DNA of 30,555 nt from JAYODZ01 sp965660195 (GTDB lineage: Bacteria; Pseudomonadota; Alphaproteobacteria; RS24): assembly GCA_965660195.1 (NCBI GenBank), contig CBFHZM010000017.1, positions 1 through 30,555 of the forward strand, read 5' to 3'. Position numbers and translations under genes: made by a program. This document shows, in pieces, positions 16,427 to 24,423 of this stretch (position 1 is its first letter; the number at the start of each line of letters is the position of its first letter). The notes below the pieces were generated by a model. That model did no database searches. It was not told the origin of the DNA and was given only the letters and a program-made list of their open reading frames with translations.

Positions 16427-16510
16427 TAAGGCCAGTTAGTGGCATAGCCACCTTTCTTCTACAAGCGGTATTTGCTATAGGATCTAGCACGATCGATGGA
16501 GGGAATTTAA

Positions 16511-17731
16511 ATGTCAAAGATAAAAGTTAAAAATCCAGTTGTAGAACTAGATGGTGACGAGATGACCCGCATCATTTGGCAGCTGATTAAAGACAAGCTG
16601 ATCTATCCCTATTTGGACATTGATCTGAAATATTTTGACCTCGGCATGGAAAAGCGTGACGAGACGGAAGACCAAATCACGATTGATGCCGCCAATGCGA
16701 TCAAAGAACACGGCGTCGGCGTAAAATGCGCCACCATCACACCCGATGAGGCCCGTGTTGAAGAATTTGGACTGAAAAAAATGTGGCGCTCGCCGAATGG
16801 CACGATCCGAAATATTCTGGGCGGTACCGTTTTCCGCGAGCCGATTATCTGTCGTAACGTTCCGCGCTTGGTTCCAGGCTGGACCGACCCGATCGTCATC
16901 GGCCGTCATGCCTTTGGCGATCAGTACCGCGCCACCGATTTTGTTGTTCCCGGAAAAGGAAAATTAACGATCAAATGGGAAGCCGAAGATGGCAGCGATA
17001 CGATTGAACATGAAGTGTTCAACTTCCCCAGTAGCGGCGTTGCCATGAGCATGTATAACCTCGACGACTCGATCCGCGACTTTGCCCGTGCTTGCATGAT
17101 GTACGGTATCGACCGCAAATGGCCAGTTTATCTCTCGACCAAGAATACGATTTTGAAGGCCTATGACGGGCGTTTTAAAGATATTTTTGCTGAAGTTTAT
17201 GAAACTGAATTTAAAGCCAAGTTTGACGAGCTGGGCATAAGCTACGAGCACCGCCTAATCGACGATATGGTTGCCTCTGCTCTTAAATGGCAAGGTAAAT
17301 TTGTTTGGGCGTGTAAAAATTATGATGGCGATGTGCAGTCAGATACAGTAGCGCAGGGCTTTGGGTCACTTGGGCTGATGAGTTCGGTCCTCATGACCCC
17401 GGACGGCAAGACAATGGAAGCCGAAGCGGCCCATGGTACCGTCACGCGTCACTACCGAGCTTATCAAAAAGGGCAAGAAACATCGACCAACTCTATCGCA
17501 TCGATCTTTGCCTGGACACGTGGTCTTACGAAGCGCGCCGAACTTGATGGCACGCCCGATTTAGCGACATTTTCTCAAACGCTGGAGCGCGTGTGCATAA
17601 AAACAGTGGAAAGCGGCTTTATGACCAAGGATCTCGCCCTGCTGGTTGGATCACAACAAAAATGGCTGAGTACAGAAGGCTTCCTCGATAAGATCGACGA
17701 CAACCTGAAAAAAGCTATGGATCAGGCGTAA
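16511..17731 (+). CDS. icd: NADP-dependent isocitrate dehydrogenase
   Basis: Oxidative decarboxylation of isocitrate to 2-oxoglutarate in the TCA cycle. The 406-residue protein is of the eukaryote-like subtype common in alphaproteobacteria, seen in the N-terminal VVELDGDEMTRIIW, the isocitrate-binding SPNGTIRNILGGTVFREPI, the DDMVASALKW helix with its metal-binding Asp residues, and the C-terminal EAAHGTVTRHYR that contacts NADP. GGAGGG lies before the ATG. The gene is divergent from trmJ and convergent with alaS with only 5 bases between their stops. Confidence 0.97.
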   Translation: MSKIKVKNPVVELDGDEMTRIIWQLIKDKLIYPYLDIDLKYFDLGMEKRDETEDQITIDAANAIKEHGVGVKCATITPDEARVEEFGLKKMWRSPNGTIRNILGGTVFREPIICRNVPRLVPGWTDPIVIGRHAFGDQYRATDFVVPGKGKLTIKWEAEDGSDTIEHEVFNFPSSGVAMSMYNLDDSIRDFARACMMYGIDRKWPVYLSTKNTILKAYDGRFKDIFAEVYETEFKAKFDELGISYEHRLIDDMVASALKWQGKFVWACKNYDGDVQSDTVAQGFGSLGLMSSVLMTPDGKTMEAEAAHGTVTRHYRAYQKGQETSTNSIASIFAWTRGLTKRAELDGTPDLATFSQTLERVCIKTVESGFMTKDLALLVGSQQKWLSTEGFLDKIDDNLKKAMDQA

Positions 17732-17736
17732 ACGCT

Positions 17737-20409
17737 TCAGGCGCCAAGCAAGCTCGCGATTTTCTCTAGAGCCGCCTCGGCATTTGCTGTTTCAGGCCCT
17801 CCGGCTTGCGCCATATCGGGTCGGCCACCACCACCGGATCCACCTAAAACTTCCGCTCCAGCCCGCACCAGCTCGACGGCGTTCAACCGATCCAGCAAAT
17901 CATCGGTCACGCCAACAGCTATTCCGGCCTTATCGCCCTCAATGCCGATAAGCGCAACAACGCCCGACTTAATTTGCTGCTTACCCTCATCGACCAGACC
18001 GCGAAGCTCGCGCGCTGGCAAATCGGGCATGACTTTGGCGAGATAATTTACACCTGCGATCGAGACAATCTCGGCCTCACCACCGCCTTGCGCACCGCCC
18101 CCCATAGCCAAACGTTTCTTAACGTCGGCGAGCTCTCGCTCGAGCTTTTTACGATCCTCTTGCAGTTTGCGGATTCGGTCAGGTAAATCCGAGAGGCTGG
18201 TTTTCAAATCCGCTGTCAGCCCCTGCACTGTGTCTTGCAAAAGTTGCAGGTAAGCAATCGCACCAGCTCCCGTACGGGCTTCGATCCGACGAATACCAGA
18301 AGCGACAGCTGCTTCTTGGGTAATGGTAAACAGCCCTATGTCGCCCAACCGACGGACATGCGTCCCGCCGCAGAGTTCAACCGAGTAATAAGGCCGACCA
18401 TCGAGATTAGCGGCTCCCATCGACAAAACGCGCACCTCGTCACCATATTTTTCGCCGAATAAAGCCAAAGCACCCGCAGCCACCGCATCGTCGGGCGACA
18501 TGAGCCGCGTCTCGACCGGTTCATTTTCAAGGATTTTAGCGTTGACAAGTTTTTCAACAGCACGGATCTGATCATCGCCAAGCGGCTTATTGTGACTAAA
18601 ATCAAAGCGCAAATAGCCGTCTTGGACCAACGAGCCTTTTTGCGTCACATGCGGGCCTAAGACCTGCCGTAAAGCTTCATGCAGCAAATGCGTTGCCGAG
18701 TGATTAGCGCGAATGGATTGGCGCCGCGTATGATCGACTTGCTGAACCAAGCGAAGGCCTGGCGCGATGCTGCCTTGCAACACCGACCCGACCAAGACAT
18801 GCAGATCACCGAGTTTTTTTAGAGTATCGACCACCTCAACTGCCACGCCTTCAGCCGTCAGAGAACCTTTGTCACCAGCCTGCCCCCCACTTTCGGCATA
18901 GAACGGCGTTTGGTTCAAAACCAACATCACCTCTTGCCCCGCCTGCGCCGTCTCGACAACGGCCCCATCGACGACAACCGCCAGCACATCGCCTTCGGCT
19001 GTTTCGGTCGTATAGCCAACAAATTCAGTTGCACCGTTTTGCTCGCGCAAGTCAAACCAAACTGTCTCGGTCGCCTGCTGTCCAGAACCAGTCCAATTGG
19101 CGCGTGCCTCAGCGCGTTGGCGTTCCATTGCAGTATCAAAGCCCACCCAATCGACGCCATAGCCGCGCTCTCTTAGGGCGTCCTGCGTCAGATCAACGGG
19201 GAATCCGAAAGTATCATAAAGTTTAAAGGCCACGTCACCGGGCAAGACAACCGACAGATCTTTGCCTGGTGCCGGCAAATCGGCAACCGCTTCATCCAAC
19301 AGCTTCAGCCCGCGGCCCAACATATCACGGAAACGCTCTTCTTCCTGCCGCAAGGTCTCGCTAATCAGCGCCTCAGCCCGGCCAAGCTCTGGGTATGCTT
19401 CGCCCATCAAAGACTTAAGGTTTGGCACCAGACGCCACAGGAGCGGCTCCTTGACGCCGAGGATGTGGGCATGGCGCATCGCTCGCCGCATAATCCGCCG
19501 TAAAACATAACCCCGCCCCTCATTCGACGGCATGACGCCATCGGCTAGTAGAAATGAGGCCGAGCGTAAGTGATCAGCAATCACCCGATGGCTGACGCGC
19601 AACGCACCATCGGCTGCCTGACCCGTCAACGCCGCCGAGTTTTCGATTAAACTACGCATCAAATCAGTGTCATAGTTGTCGTGCTTGCCTTGCAAAATCG
19701 CTGCGATGCGCTCCAAGCCCATGCCCGTATCGATACAGGGCTTCGGCAAAGGCACGCGTGACCCATCGGCATTTTGCTCAAACTGCATGAATACCAAATT
19801 CCAAATCTCGATAAAGCGATCGCCATCTTCATCGGGACTACCGGGCGGGCCGCCAGGCACTGTGTCTCCGTGATCGTAAAAAATTTCCGAGCAGGGACCG
19901 CATGGCCCCGTATCACCCATCGACCAAAAATTATCGCTCGTCGCAATACGAATAATTCGATCTTCGGACAGCCCAGCAATCTTTTGCCAGAGACTAAACG
20001 CCTCATCATCATCGGCATACACCGTGACCAGTAGTTTCTTCTCTGGGATCGCCAGATCGCGGGTTAGAAACTGCCACGCAAAGTTAATCGCATCTTCTTT
20101 AAAATAATCACCAAACGAAAAGTTACCGAGCATTTCAAAAAACGTGTGGTGCCGGGCTGTATATCCAACATTATCTAAATCATTGTGCTTGCCGCCCGCG
20201 CGCACACATTTTTGCGAACTTGTCGCACGCGGCGTGCTCGGCGTCTCTTGCCCGGTGAAATAATTTTTAAACGGCACCATGCCTGCATTGGTAAACAGCA
20301 AGGTCGGATCGTTGATCGGCACCAAAGGGCTCGATGGCACGACGCGATGCTCATTTTGTTCAAAATAGGATAAGAACGCACGACGGATATCGGCGAGACC
20401 GGTGGACAT
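17737..20409 (-). CDS. alaS: Alanyl-tRNA synthetase
   Basis: Charges tRNA-Ala. The 890-residue protein has the class II catalytic core at the N-terminus (DIRRAFLSYFEQNEHRVVPSSPL, then TARHHTFFEMLGNFSFGDYF), the editing site motif HSATHLLH with the later CGGTHV, and the glycine-rich C-terminal C-Ala domain ending in GGGRPDMAQAGG. I chose ATG 20409 because AGGGAG lies about 8 bases upstream and MSTGLADIRRAFL matches family N-termini. The frame is open to 20502, but that extension would begin in the loop of the recA terminator. A plausible promoter lies just upstream. Confidence 0.96.
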   Translation of the reverse strand: MSTGLADIRRAFLSYFEQNEHRVVPSSPLVPINDPTLLFTNAGMVPFKNYFTGQETPSTPRATSSQKCVRAGGKHNDLDNVGYTARHHTFFEMLGNFSFGDYFKEDAINFAWQFLTRDLAIPEKKLLVTVYADDDEAFSLWQKIAGLSEDRIIRIATSDNFWSMGDTGPCGPCSEIFYDHGDTVPGGPPGSPDEDGDRFIEIWNLVFMQFEQNADGSRVPLPKPCIDTGMGLERIAAILQGKHDNYDTDLMRSLIENSAALTGQAADGALRVSHRVIADHLRSASFLLADGVMPSNEGRGYVLRRIMRRAMRHAHILGVKEPLLWRLVPNLKSLMGEAYPELGRAEALISETLRQEEERFRDMLGRGLKLLDEAVADLPAPGKDLSVVLPGDVAFKLYDTFGFPVDLTQDALRERGYGVDWVGFDTAMERQRAEARANWTGSGQQATETVWFDLREQNGATEFVGYTTETAEGDVLAVVVDGAVVETAQAGQEVMLVLNQTPFYAESGGQAGDKGSLTAEGVAVEVVDTLKKLGDLHVLVGSVLQGSIAPGLRLVQQVDHTRRQSIRANHSATHLLHEALRQVLGPHVTQKGSLVQDGYLRFDFSHNKPLGDDQIRAVEKLVNAKILENEPVETRLMSPDDAVAAGALALFGEKYGDEVRVLSMGAANLDGRPYYSVELCGGTHVRRLGDIGLFTITQEAAVASGIRRIEARTGAGAIAYLQLLQDTVQGLTADLKTSLSDLPDRIRKLQEDRKKLERELADVKKRLAMGGGAQGGGEAEIVSIAGVNYLAKVMPDLPARELRGLVDEGKQQIKSGVVALIGIEGDKAGIAVGVTDDLLDRLNAVELVRAGAEVLGGSGGGGRPDMAQAGGPETANAEAALEKIASLLGA

Positions 20410-20444
20410 TTGAGACTCCCTAAAGGCTTTTAGGCCATGGATTG

Positions 20445-20473
20445 TTTGTACCCCGCCCGGACGCCTAAGCCAA
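20445..20473 (-). promoter_or_regulatory. Putative promoter for alaS
   Basis: On the minus strand TTGGCT (20468-20473) and TACAAA (20445-20450) are separated by exactly 17 bases, each matching 4 of 6 consensus positions. The pair sits between the recA terminator and the alaS start, where a new promoter is needed. This is suggestive only. Confidence 0.45.
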
Positions 20474-20484
20474 TAAATTAATAA

Positions 20485-20517
20485 CAAAAAACGGCCGCAC
20501 AAAGTGCGACCGTTTTA
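20485..20517 (-). terminator. Rho-independent terminator of recA
   Basis: On the minus strand the 10-bp stem ACGGTCGCAC/GTGCGGCCGT (one G-U pair) with a TTT loop is followed by a run of Ts. It lies about 40 bases after the recA stop and separates recA from alaS. Confidence 0.9.
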
Positions 20518-20555
20518 ATTCTATCACCGCCAAGCGGTGCAATCTATCAGACCTT

Positions 20556-21653
20556 TTAGCCAGCTGCTTCCTCGGGCTCTTGATCCTGGCCCTCGGCCAT
20601 CAAGACCTCATCGCCAGTAAGGGCTTCGACTTGCAGCAGACCGGCTTCGGATCTAATTTTTTCTTCGATTTCCTTAGCAATATCAACATTCTCGGCTAAA
20701 AACTTTCGGGCATTTTCTTTTCCTTGGCCGATACGCTGGTCACCATAGCTGTACCAACTACCAGATTTGTCAACGACACCCGCTTTGACCCCAAGGTCAA
20801 TCAATTCTCCAGTTTTGGAAATCCCCTCACCATAGAGAATATCAAACTCAACGACGCGGAATGGCGGTGCCACCTTATTTTTAACCACTTTTACCCGCGT
20901 TTGATTGCCGATCACCTCTTCGCGATCCTTAATGGCACCAATGCGACGAATATCAAGCCGGCAAGAGGCATAAAATTTAAGCGCGTTACCACCTGTTGTC
21001 GTCTCGGGGCTACCAAACATGACGCCAATCTTCATGCGAATTTGGTTGATGAAAATTACCATCGTATTGGAACGCGCAATCGAGGCTGTCAACTTACGCA
21101 ATGCTTGGCTCATCAAACGCGCCTGCAGACCTGGCAACGAATCGCCCATTTCGCCTTCCAACTCAGCCCGCGGTGTTAATGCAGCAACAGAGTCGACCAC
21201 CAGAACATCAACAGCGCCAGATCGCACCAGCGTGTCAGCAATCTCGAGGGCCTGCTCGCCATTATCGGGCTGAGAGATCAGCAATTCCTCCAAATTAACG
21301 CCGAGTTTTTTAGCATAGCCAGGGTCGAGCGCATGCTCGGCATCAATAAACCCGCAAATCCCACCTGATTTTTGGGCTTCCGCGACCGTATGGAGCGCCA
21401 AAGTTGTTTTCCCCGAGCTTTCTGGACCATAAATCTCGATCACGCGGCCGCGTGGCAGGCCGCCAATACCGAGCGCAATATCTAAACCCAGCGAACCCGT
21501 TGAAATAGCTTCAATCTCGACAACCCCCTCGGGGCCACCGAGTTTCATGACTGAGCCTTTACCGTAGCTACGTTCGATTTGAGATAGGGCCGCTTCCAAT
21601 GCTTTTTTCTTGTCTTCGCTTTTTGCCATTATTCCCACCACGTTGTCCGACAT
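20556..21653 (-). CDS. recA: Recombinase RecA
   Basis: DNA strand-exchange protein and SOS coprotease, 365 residues. The Walker A motif GPESSGKTT is at 76-84. Other family segments are GFIDAEHALDP, VLVVDSVAALTPRAELEGEMGD, and the L2 loop region FINQIRMKIGVMFGSPETTTGGNALKFYAS. The acidic C-terminus (DQEPEEAAG) is typical. GAGGAG lies about 7 bases before the ATG at 21653. Upstream are a promoter and a LexA-like site, and downstream a strong terminator, so recA is a single-gene, SOS-regulated unit. Confidence 0.98.
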   Translation of the reverse strand: MSDNVVGIMAKSEDKKKALEAALSQIERSYGKGSVMKLGGPEGVVEIEAISTGSLGLDIALGIGGLPRGRVIEIYGPESSGKTTLALHTVAEAQKSGGICGFIDAEHALDPGYAKKLGVNLEELLISQPDNGEQALEIADTLVRSGAVDVLVVDSVAALTPRAELEGEMGDSLPGLQARLMSQALRKLTASIARSNTMVIFINQIRMKIGVMFGSPETTTGGNALKFYASCRLDIRRIGAIKDREEVIGNQTRVKVVKNKVAPPFRVVEFDILYGEGISKTGELIDLGVKAGVVDKSGSWYSYGDQRIGQGKENARKFLAENVDIAKEIEEKIRSEAGLLQVEALTGDEVLMAEGQDQEPEEAAG

Positions 21654-21700
21654 ATCTATCTCCTCTTATTTCATAGCCAAAATGCATCAGCAATGATTCA

Positions 21701-21728
21701 TTTGTACTCATTTTGTTCTCATTGTCCA
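21701..21728 (-). promoter_or_regulatory. recA promoter with LexA-like (SOS) box
   Basis: Read on the plus strand, GTAC (21704-21707) and GTTC (21715-21718) are separated by exactly 7 bases. The known alphaproteobacterial LexA site is GTTC-N7-GTTC, so this matches 7 of 8 fixed positions. It falls within a minus-strand promoter candidate, TGGACA (21723-21728), 16-base spacer, TACAAA (21701-21706), where a repressor would block RNA polymerase. LexA control is inferred from these matches and the position upstream of recA. Confidence 0.7.
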
Positions 21729-21740
21729 GTAAAAAGAACA

Positions 21741-21760
21741 AAACGAAAACAGCTTTTCGC
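21741..21760 (-). terminator. Weak putative terminator after dksA
   Basis: On the minus strand CGAAAA-GCTG-TTTTCG forms a 6-bp hairpin followed by TTTTGTT, about 35 bases after the dksA stop. The stem is AT-rich, so its strength is doubtful. Confidence 0.35.
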
Positions 21761-21792
21761 TAAAAAGGTATAAATATTCTGTAAAAAGATGC

Positions 21793-22209
21793 TTATTCGT
21801 CGCGATAGACGCGTTCTTTTCGCTCGTGACGCTCTTGCGCTTCAATACTCAGAGTAGCGATCGGTCGCGCTTCCAGCCGTTTAAGGCTGATCGGATCGCC
21901 TGTTTCCTCGCAATAGCCGTAGGTCTTATCATCGATGCGCCGCAATGCCGCATCTATCTTAGTGACCAATTTCCGCTGACGATCGCGGGTTCTTAGCTCT
22001 AATGTTTTTTCCGACTCTGCGGCAGCGCGGTCGGCCTCATCGGGATGATGAATACTCTCGCTTTGCAGACCGTGCACGGTCTCGCGTGTTTCTTTAATGA
22101 TTTCTTCCCGCCAATCCAATAACTTGCGACGAAAATACTCTCTTTGTCGCGCATTCATAAAGGGTTCTTTTTCGGTCGGTATGTAGTCTTTTGGAAGCCG
22201 CGTTGCCAT
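21793..22209 (-). CDS. dksA: RNA polymerase-binding transcription factor DksA
   Basis: A 138-residue DksA that should bind the RNA polymerase secondary channel and act with ppGpp. The coiled-coil part contains the conserved acidic tip region (HHPDEADRAAAESEKT), and the C-terminal globular part reads YGYCEETGDPISLKRLEARP then ATLSIEAQERHE. E. coli DksA has four zinc cysteines (C-x2-C and C-x2-C); here only the first remains, the others being Thr, Ser and Ala. This cysteine-poor form is known in alphaproteobacteria. GAGGAG lies 6 bases before the ATG. It is divergent from the moxR-type gene. Confidence 0.95.
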   Translation of the reverse strand: MATRLPKDYIPTEKEPFMNARQREYFRRKLLDWREEIIKETRETVHGLQSESIHHPDEADRAAAESEKTLELRTRDRQRKLVTKIDAALRRIDDKTYGYCEETGDPISLKRLEARPIATLSIEAQERHERKERVYRDE

Positions 22210-22385
22210 TATTACTCCTCAAAATTTGTTTTTGCTTTAACCCCTTAAGGTCAGAAAATCAACCCTCTTTAGGGCGATCTAAAAGGCGGTTCTCGCCCCT
22301 TGATGCGCCTGTGCGTTGCGGATAGTCTGCGTGCCAGATTTAAGTCACCATTTCGGCATTAAAGGAAGGTAAACAGATAGTTCTC

Positions 22386-23242
22386 ATGGAAAAGAAATTT
22401 GAAGGTACAGAAAATTACATCGCCACCGAAGATCTTAGGATCGCCGTTAATGCCGCGCTGACGCTGGAACGCCCTCTGCTAATCAAAGGTGAGCCTGGAA
22501 CCGGCAAAACAGTATTGGCTGAAGAGATTTCCAAAGCATTAAACATGCAGCTGATAACTTGGCATATTAAATCGACCACTAAGGCGCACCAGGGCCTTTA
22601 TGAATACGATGCCATCACCCGTCTGCGCGACAGCCAGTTAGGCGATGAGCGCGTTAAAGATGTCAAAAACTATATTAATCGCGGTAAATTATGGGAAGCT
22701 TTTGACCAAACCGACCGCGTCGTTTTGTTGATCGATGAAATTGACAAAGCTGATATCGAGTTCCCCAATGACTTATTGCAAGAACTCGACCGCATGGAAT
22801 TTTATGTTTACGAGACTGGCGAGACCATCAAAGCGGTCAAGCGCCCCCTCGTCATCATCACCTCAAATAATGAAAAAGAACTGCCCGACGCCTTCTTGCG
22901 GCGTTGCTTCTTCCACTACATCGCCTTCCCCGATGCCGAAACCATGCAAGAGATTGTTCGCGTTCACTTCCCCGACATTAANNNNNNNNNNGCTTAATCA
23001 AACAAGCGCTCACAACATTTTATGAAGTGCGCGACGTGCCCGGCTTGAAGAAAAAACCTTCAACCTCCGAGTTGCTCGACTGGCTGAAACTGTTGATGAA
23101 TGAAGATATCGACCCCGAGACTTTACGCGAGGCCGATAGCAGCAAACTCATCCCACCTCTGCATGGCGCCCTGATCAAAAACGAACAGGATGTGCACTTA
23201 TTCGAAAGACTTGCCTTTTTGGCACGTCGTGAGCGAAACTAA
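22386..23242 (+). CDS. MoxR-family AAA+ ATPase (interrupted by an assembly gap)
   Basis: A MoxR-type AAA+ ATPase, a chaperone-like enzyme that usually works with a VWA-domain partner to mature or activate target complexes. Walker A GEPGTGKT is at 35-42 and Walker B VVLLIDEID at 112-120; FLRRCFFHYIAFPD is the sensor/arginine-finger region. The coding sequence is split at 22982-22991 by ten Ns. The part before the gap ends in HFPDI and the part after resumes LIKQALTTFYEVRDVPGLKK in a different frame, so the real gap length cannot be 10. With the gap closed, the protein should be about 283 residues, normal for the family. The VWA partner starts 5 bases after the stop. Confidence 0.9.
22982..22991. 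other. Assembly gap (10 Ns)
   Basis: Ten undetermined bases inside the MoxR-type ATPase gene. The flanking reading frames differ (the codon phase before the gap is set by 22386, after it by 22994), so restoring one open frame needs a gap of 2 mod 3 bases, for example 5 or 11. The ten Ns are therefore a placeholder, not a measured length. Confidence 0.97.
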
Positions 23243-23247
23243 TCATT

Positions 23248-24423
23248 ATGTTTGTGAATTTTTTCCACGAGCTCAAACAAGCAAATATTCCTGTCTCTTT
23301 GCGGGAATATTTGTCCTTAATGGAAGCCTTGGACGCGGACCTCATTGAACGCAAGGTCGAAGAGTTTTATTACCTGTCGCGCGCGACACTGGTTAAAGAC
23401 GAACGGAACTTGGATAAATTCGACCGCGTTTTTAGCCATGTGTTTCGCGGCCTCGACTCGCTGGAAGAAGGTGATATTGCGCAAATCCCAGAGGAATGGT
23501 TGCGCAGCTTAACAGAAAAGTATCTCACCGAAGAAGAAAAAGCCCAGATCGAGTCACTCGGTGGCTGGGAAAAAATCATGGAGGAGTTGAAAAAACGCCT
23601 CGAGGAGCAAAAGGAGCGGCACGAAGGTGGGTCGAAATGGATCGGCACGGGCGGCACCTCTCCTTTCGGCGCCGATGGGTATAATCCCGAGGGCGTTCGC
23701 ATCGGGCAAAAGGAAAGTCGGCATCGCAAAGCCGTGAAGGTATGGGATAAGCGCGAATATAAGAACCTCGACGACAGCGTTGAGTTGGGCACCCGCAATA
23801 TCAAAGTTGCGTTGCGCCGCCTGCGCCGTTTTGCGCGCGACGGCAACCCAGAAATTCTGGATGTTGATGACACCATCAAATCAACTGCAAATGCTGGCTA
23901 TCTCGATATCAAACTGATCCCCGAACGACGCAATAATGTCAAAGTTTTGGTATTTTTTGATATTGGCGGATCGATGGACCCCCATATTCGGCTATGTGAA
24001 GAATTATTCTCAGCCGCACGCACGGAGTTCAAAAACCTCGAGTATTTCTACTTCCATAATTGTCTCTATGAAGGTGTGTGGAAAGATAATCGCCGCCGCT
24101 TTAACGAGAAAATGGACACATGGGATGTCCTGCATAAATATTCAGCCGACTATAAAGTTATTTTCGTCGGTGATGCCTCCATGAGCCCTTACGAGATAAG
24201 TTATGCTGGCGGCTCAGTCGAGCATTGGAATGAAGAGCCGGGCGGCGTTTGGCTGCAGCGTGTCTGTGAAGTCTATGAGAATGTGGTTTGGCTCAACCCA
24301 ACGCCGGAGCGCTATTGGGAGCACACGCCGAGCTTACAAATGATCAAGCAGATCTTCTCAGACCGTATGTTCGGCCTGACCCTTGAAGGTCTCGACAGTG
24401 CCATGCGCGAGCTTGGCCGTTAA
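23248..24423 (+). CDS. VWA domain protein, CoxE-like
   Basis: A 391-residue protein of the CoxE/VWA family (COG3552 type). The N-terminal half is helical and charged (EEWLRSLTEKYLTEEEKAQ, then a Lys/Glu-rich stretch at 112-126). The C-terminal half is a von Willebrand A domain with a MIDAS-like site DIGGSM (238-243) and a later GDASMSPYE (308-316). These proteins act with a MoxR ATPase encoded next door, as here. No CO dehydrogenase or other obvious client gene is present, so the target is unknown. The stop overlaps the stop of the convergent aminotransferase gene within TTAA. Confidence 0.9.
   Translation: MFVNFFHELKQANIPVSLREYLSLMEALDADLIERKVEEFYYLSRATLVKDERNLDKFDRVFSHVFRGLDSLEEGDIAQIPEEWLRSLTEKYLTEEEKAQIESLGGWEKIMEELKKRLEEQKERHEGGSKWIGTGGTSPFGADGYNPEGVRIGQKESRHRKAVKVWDKREYKNLDDSVELGTRNIKVALRRLRRFARDGNPEILDVDDTIKSTANAGYLDIKLIPERRNNVKVLVFFDIGGSMDPHIRLCEELFSAARTEFKNLEYFYFHNCLYEGVWKDNRRRFNEKMDTWDVLHKYSADYKVIFVGDASMSPYEISYAGGSVEHWNEEPGGVWLQRVCEVYENVVWLNPTPERYWEHTPSLQMIKQIFSDRMFGLTLEGLDSAMRELGR

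Noticed and set aside
22386..23242. Frameshifted pseudogene interpretation of the MoxR ATPase
   Set aside because: The frame change coincides exactly with the ten Ns and both halves are well conserved, so an unmeasured gap length is the simpler explanation.
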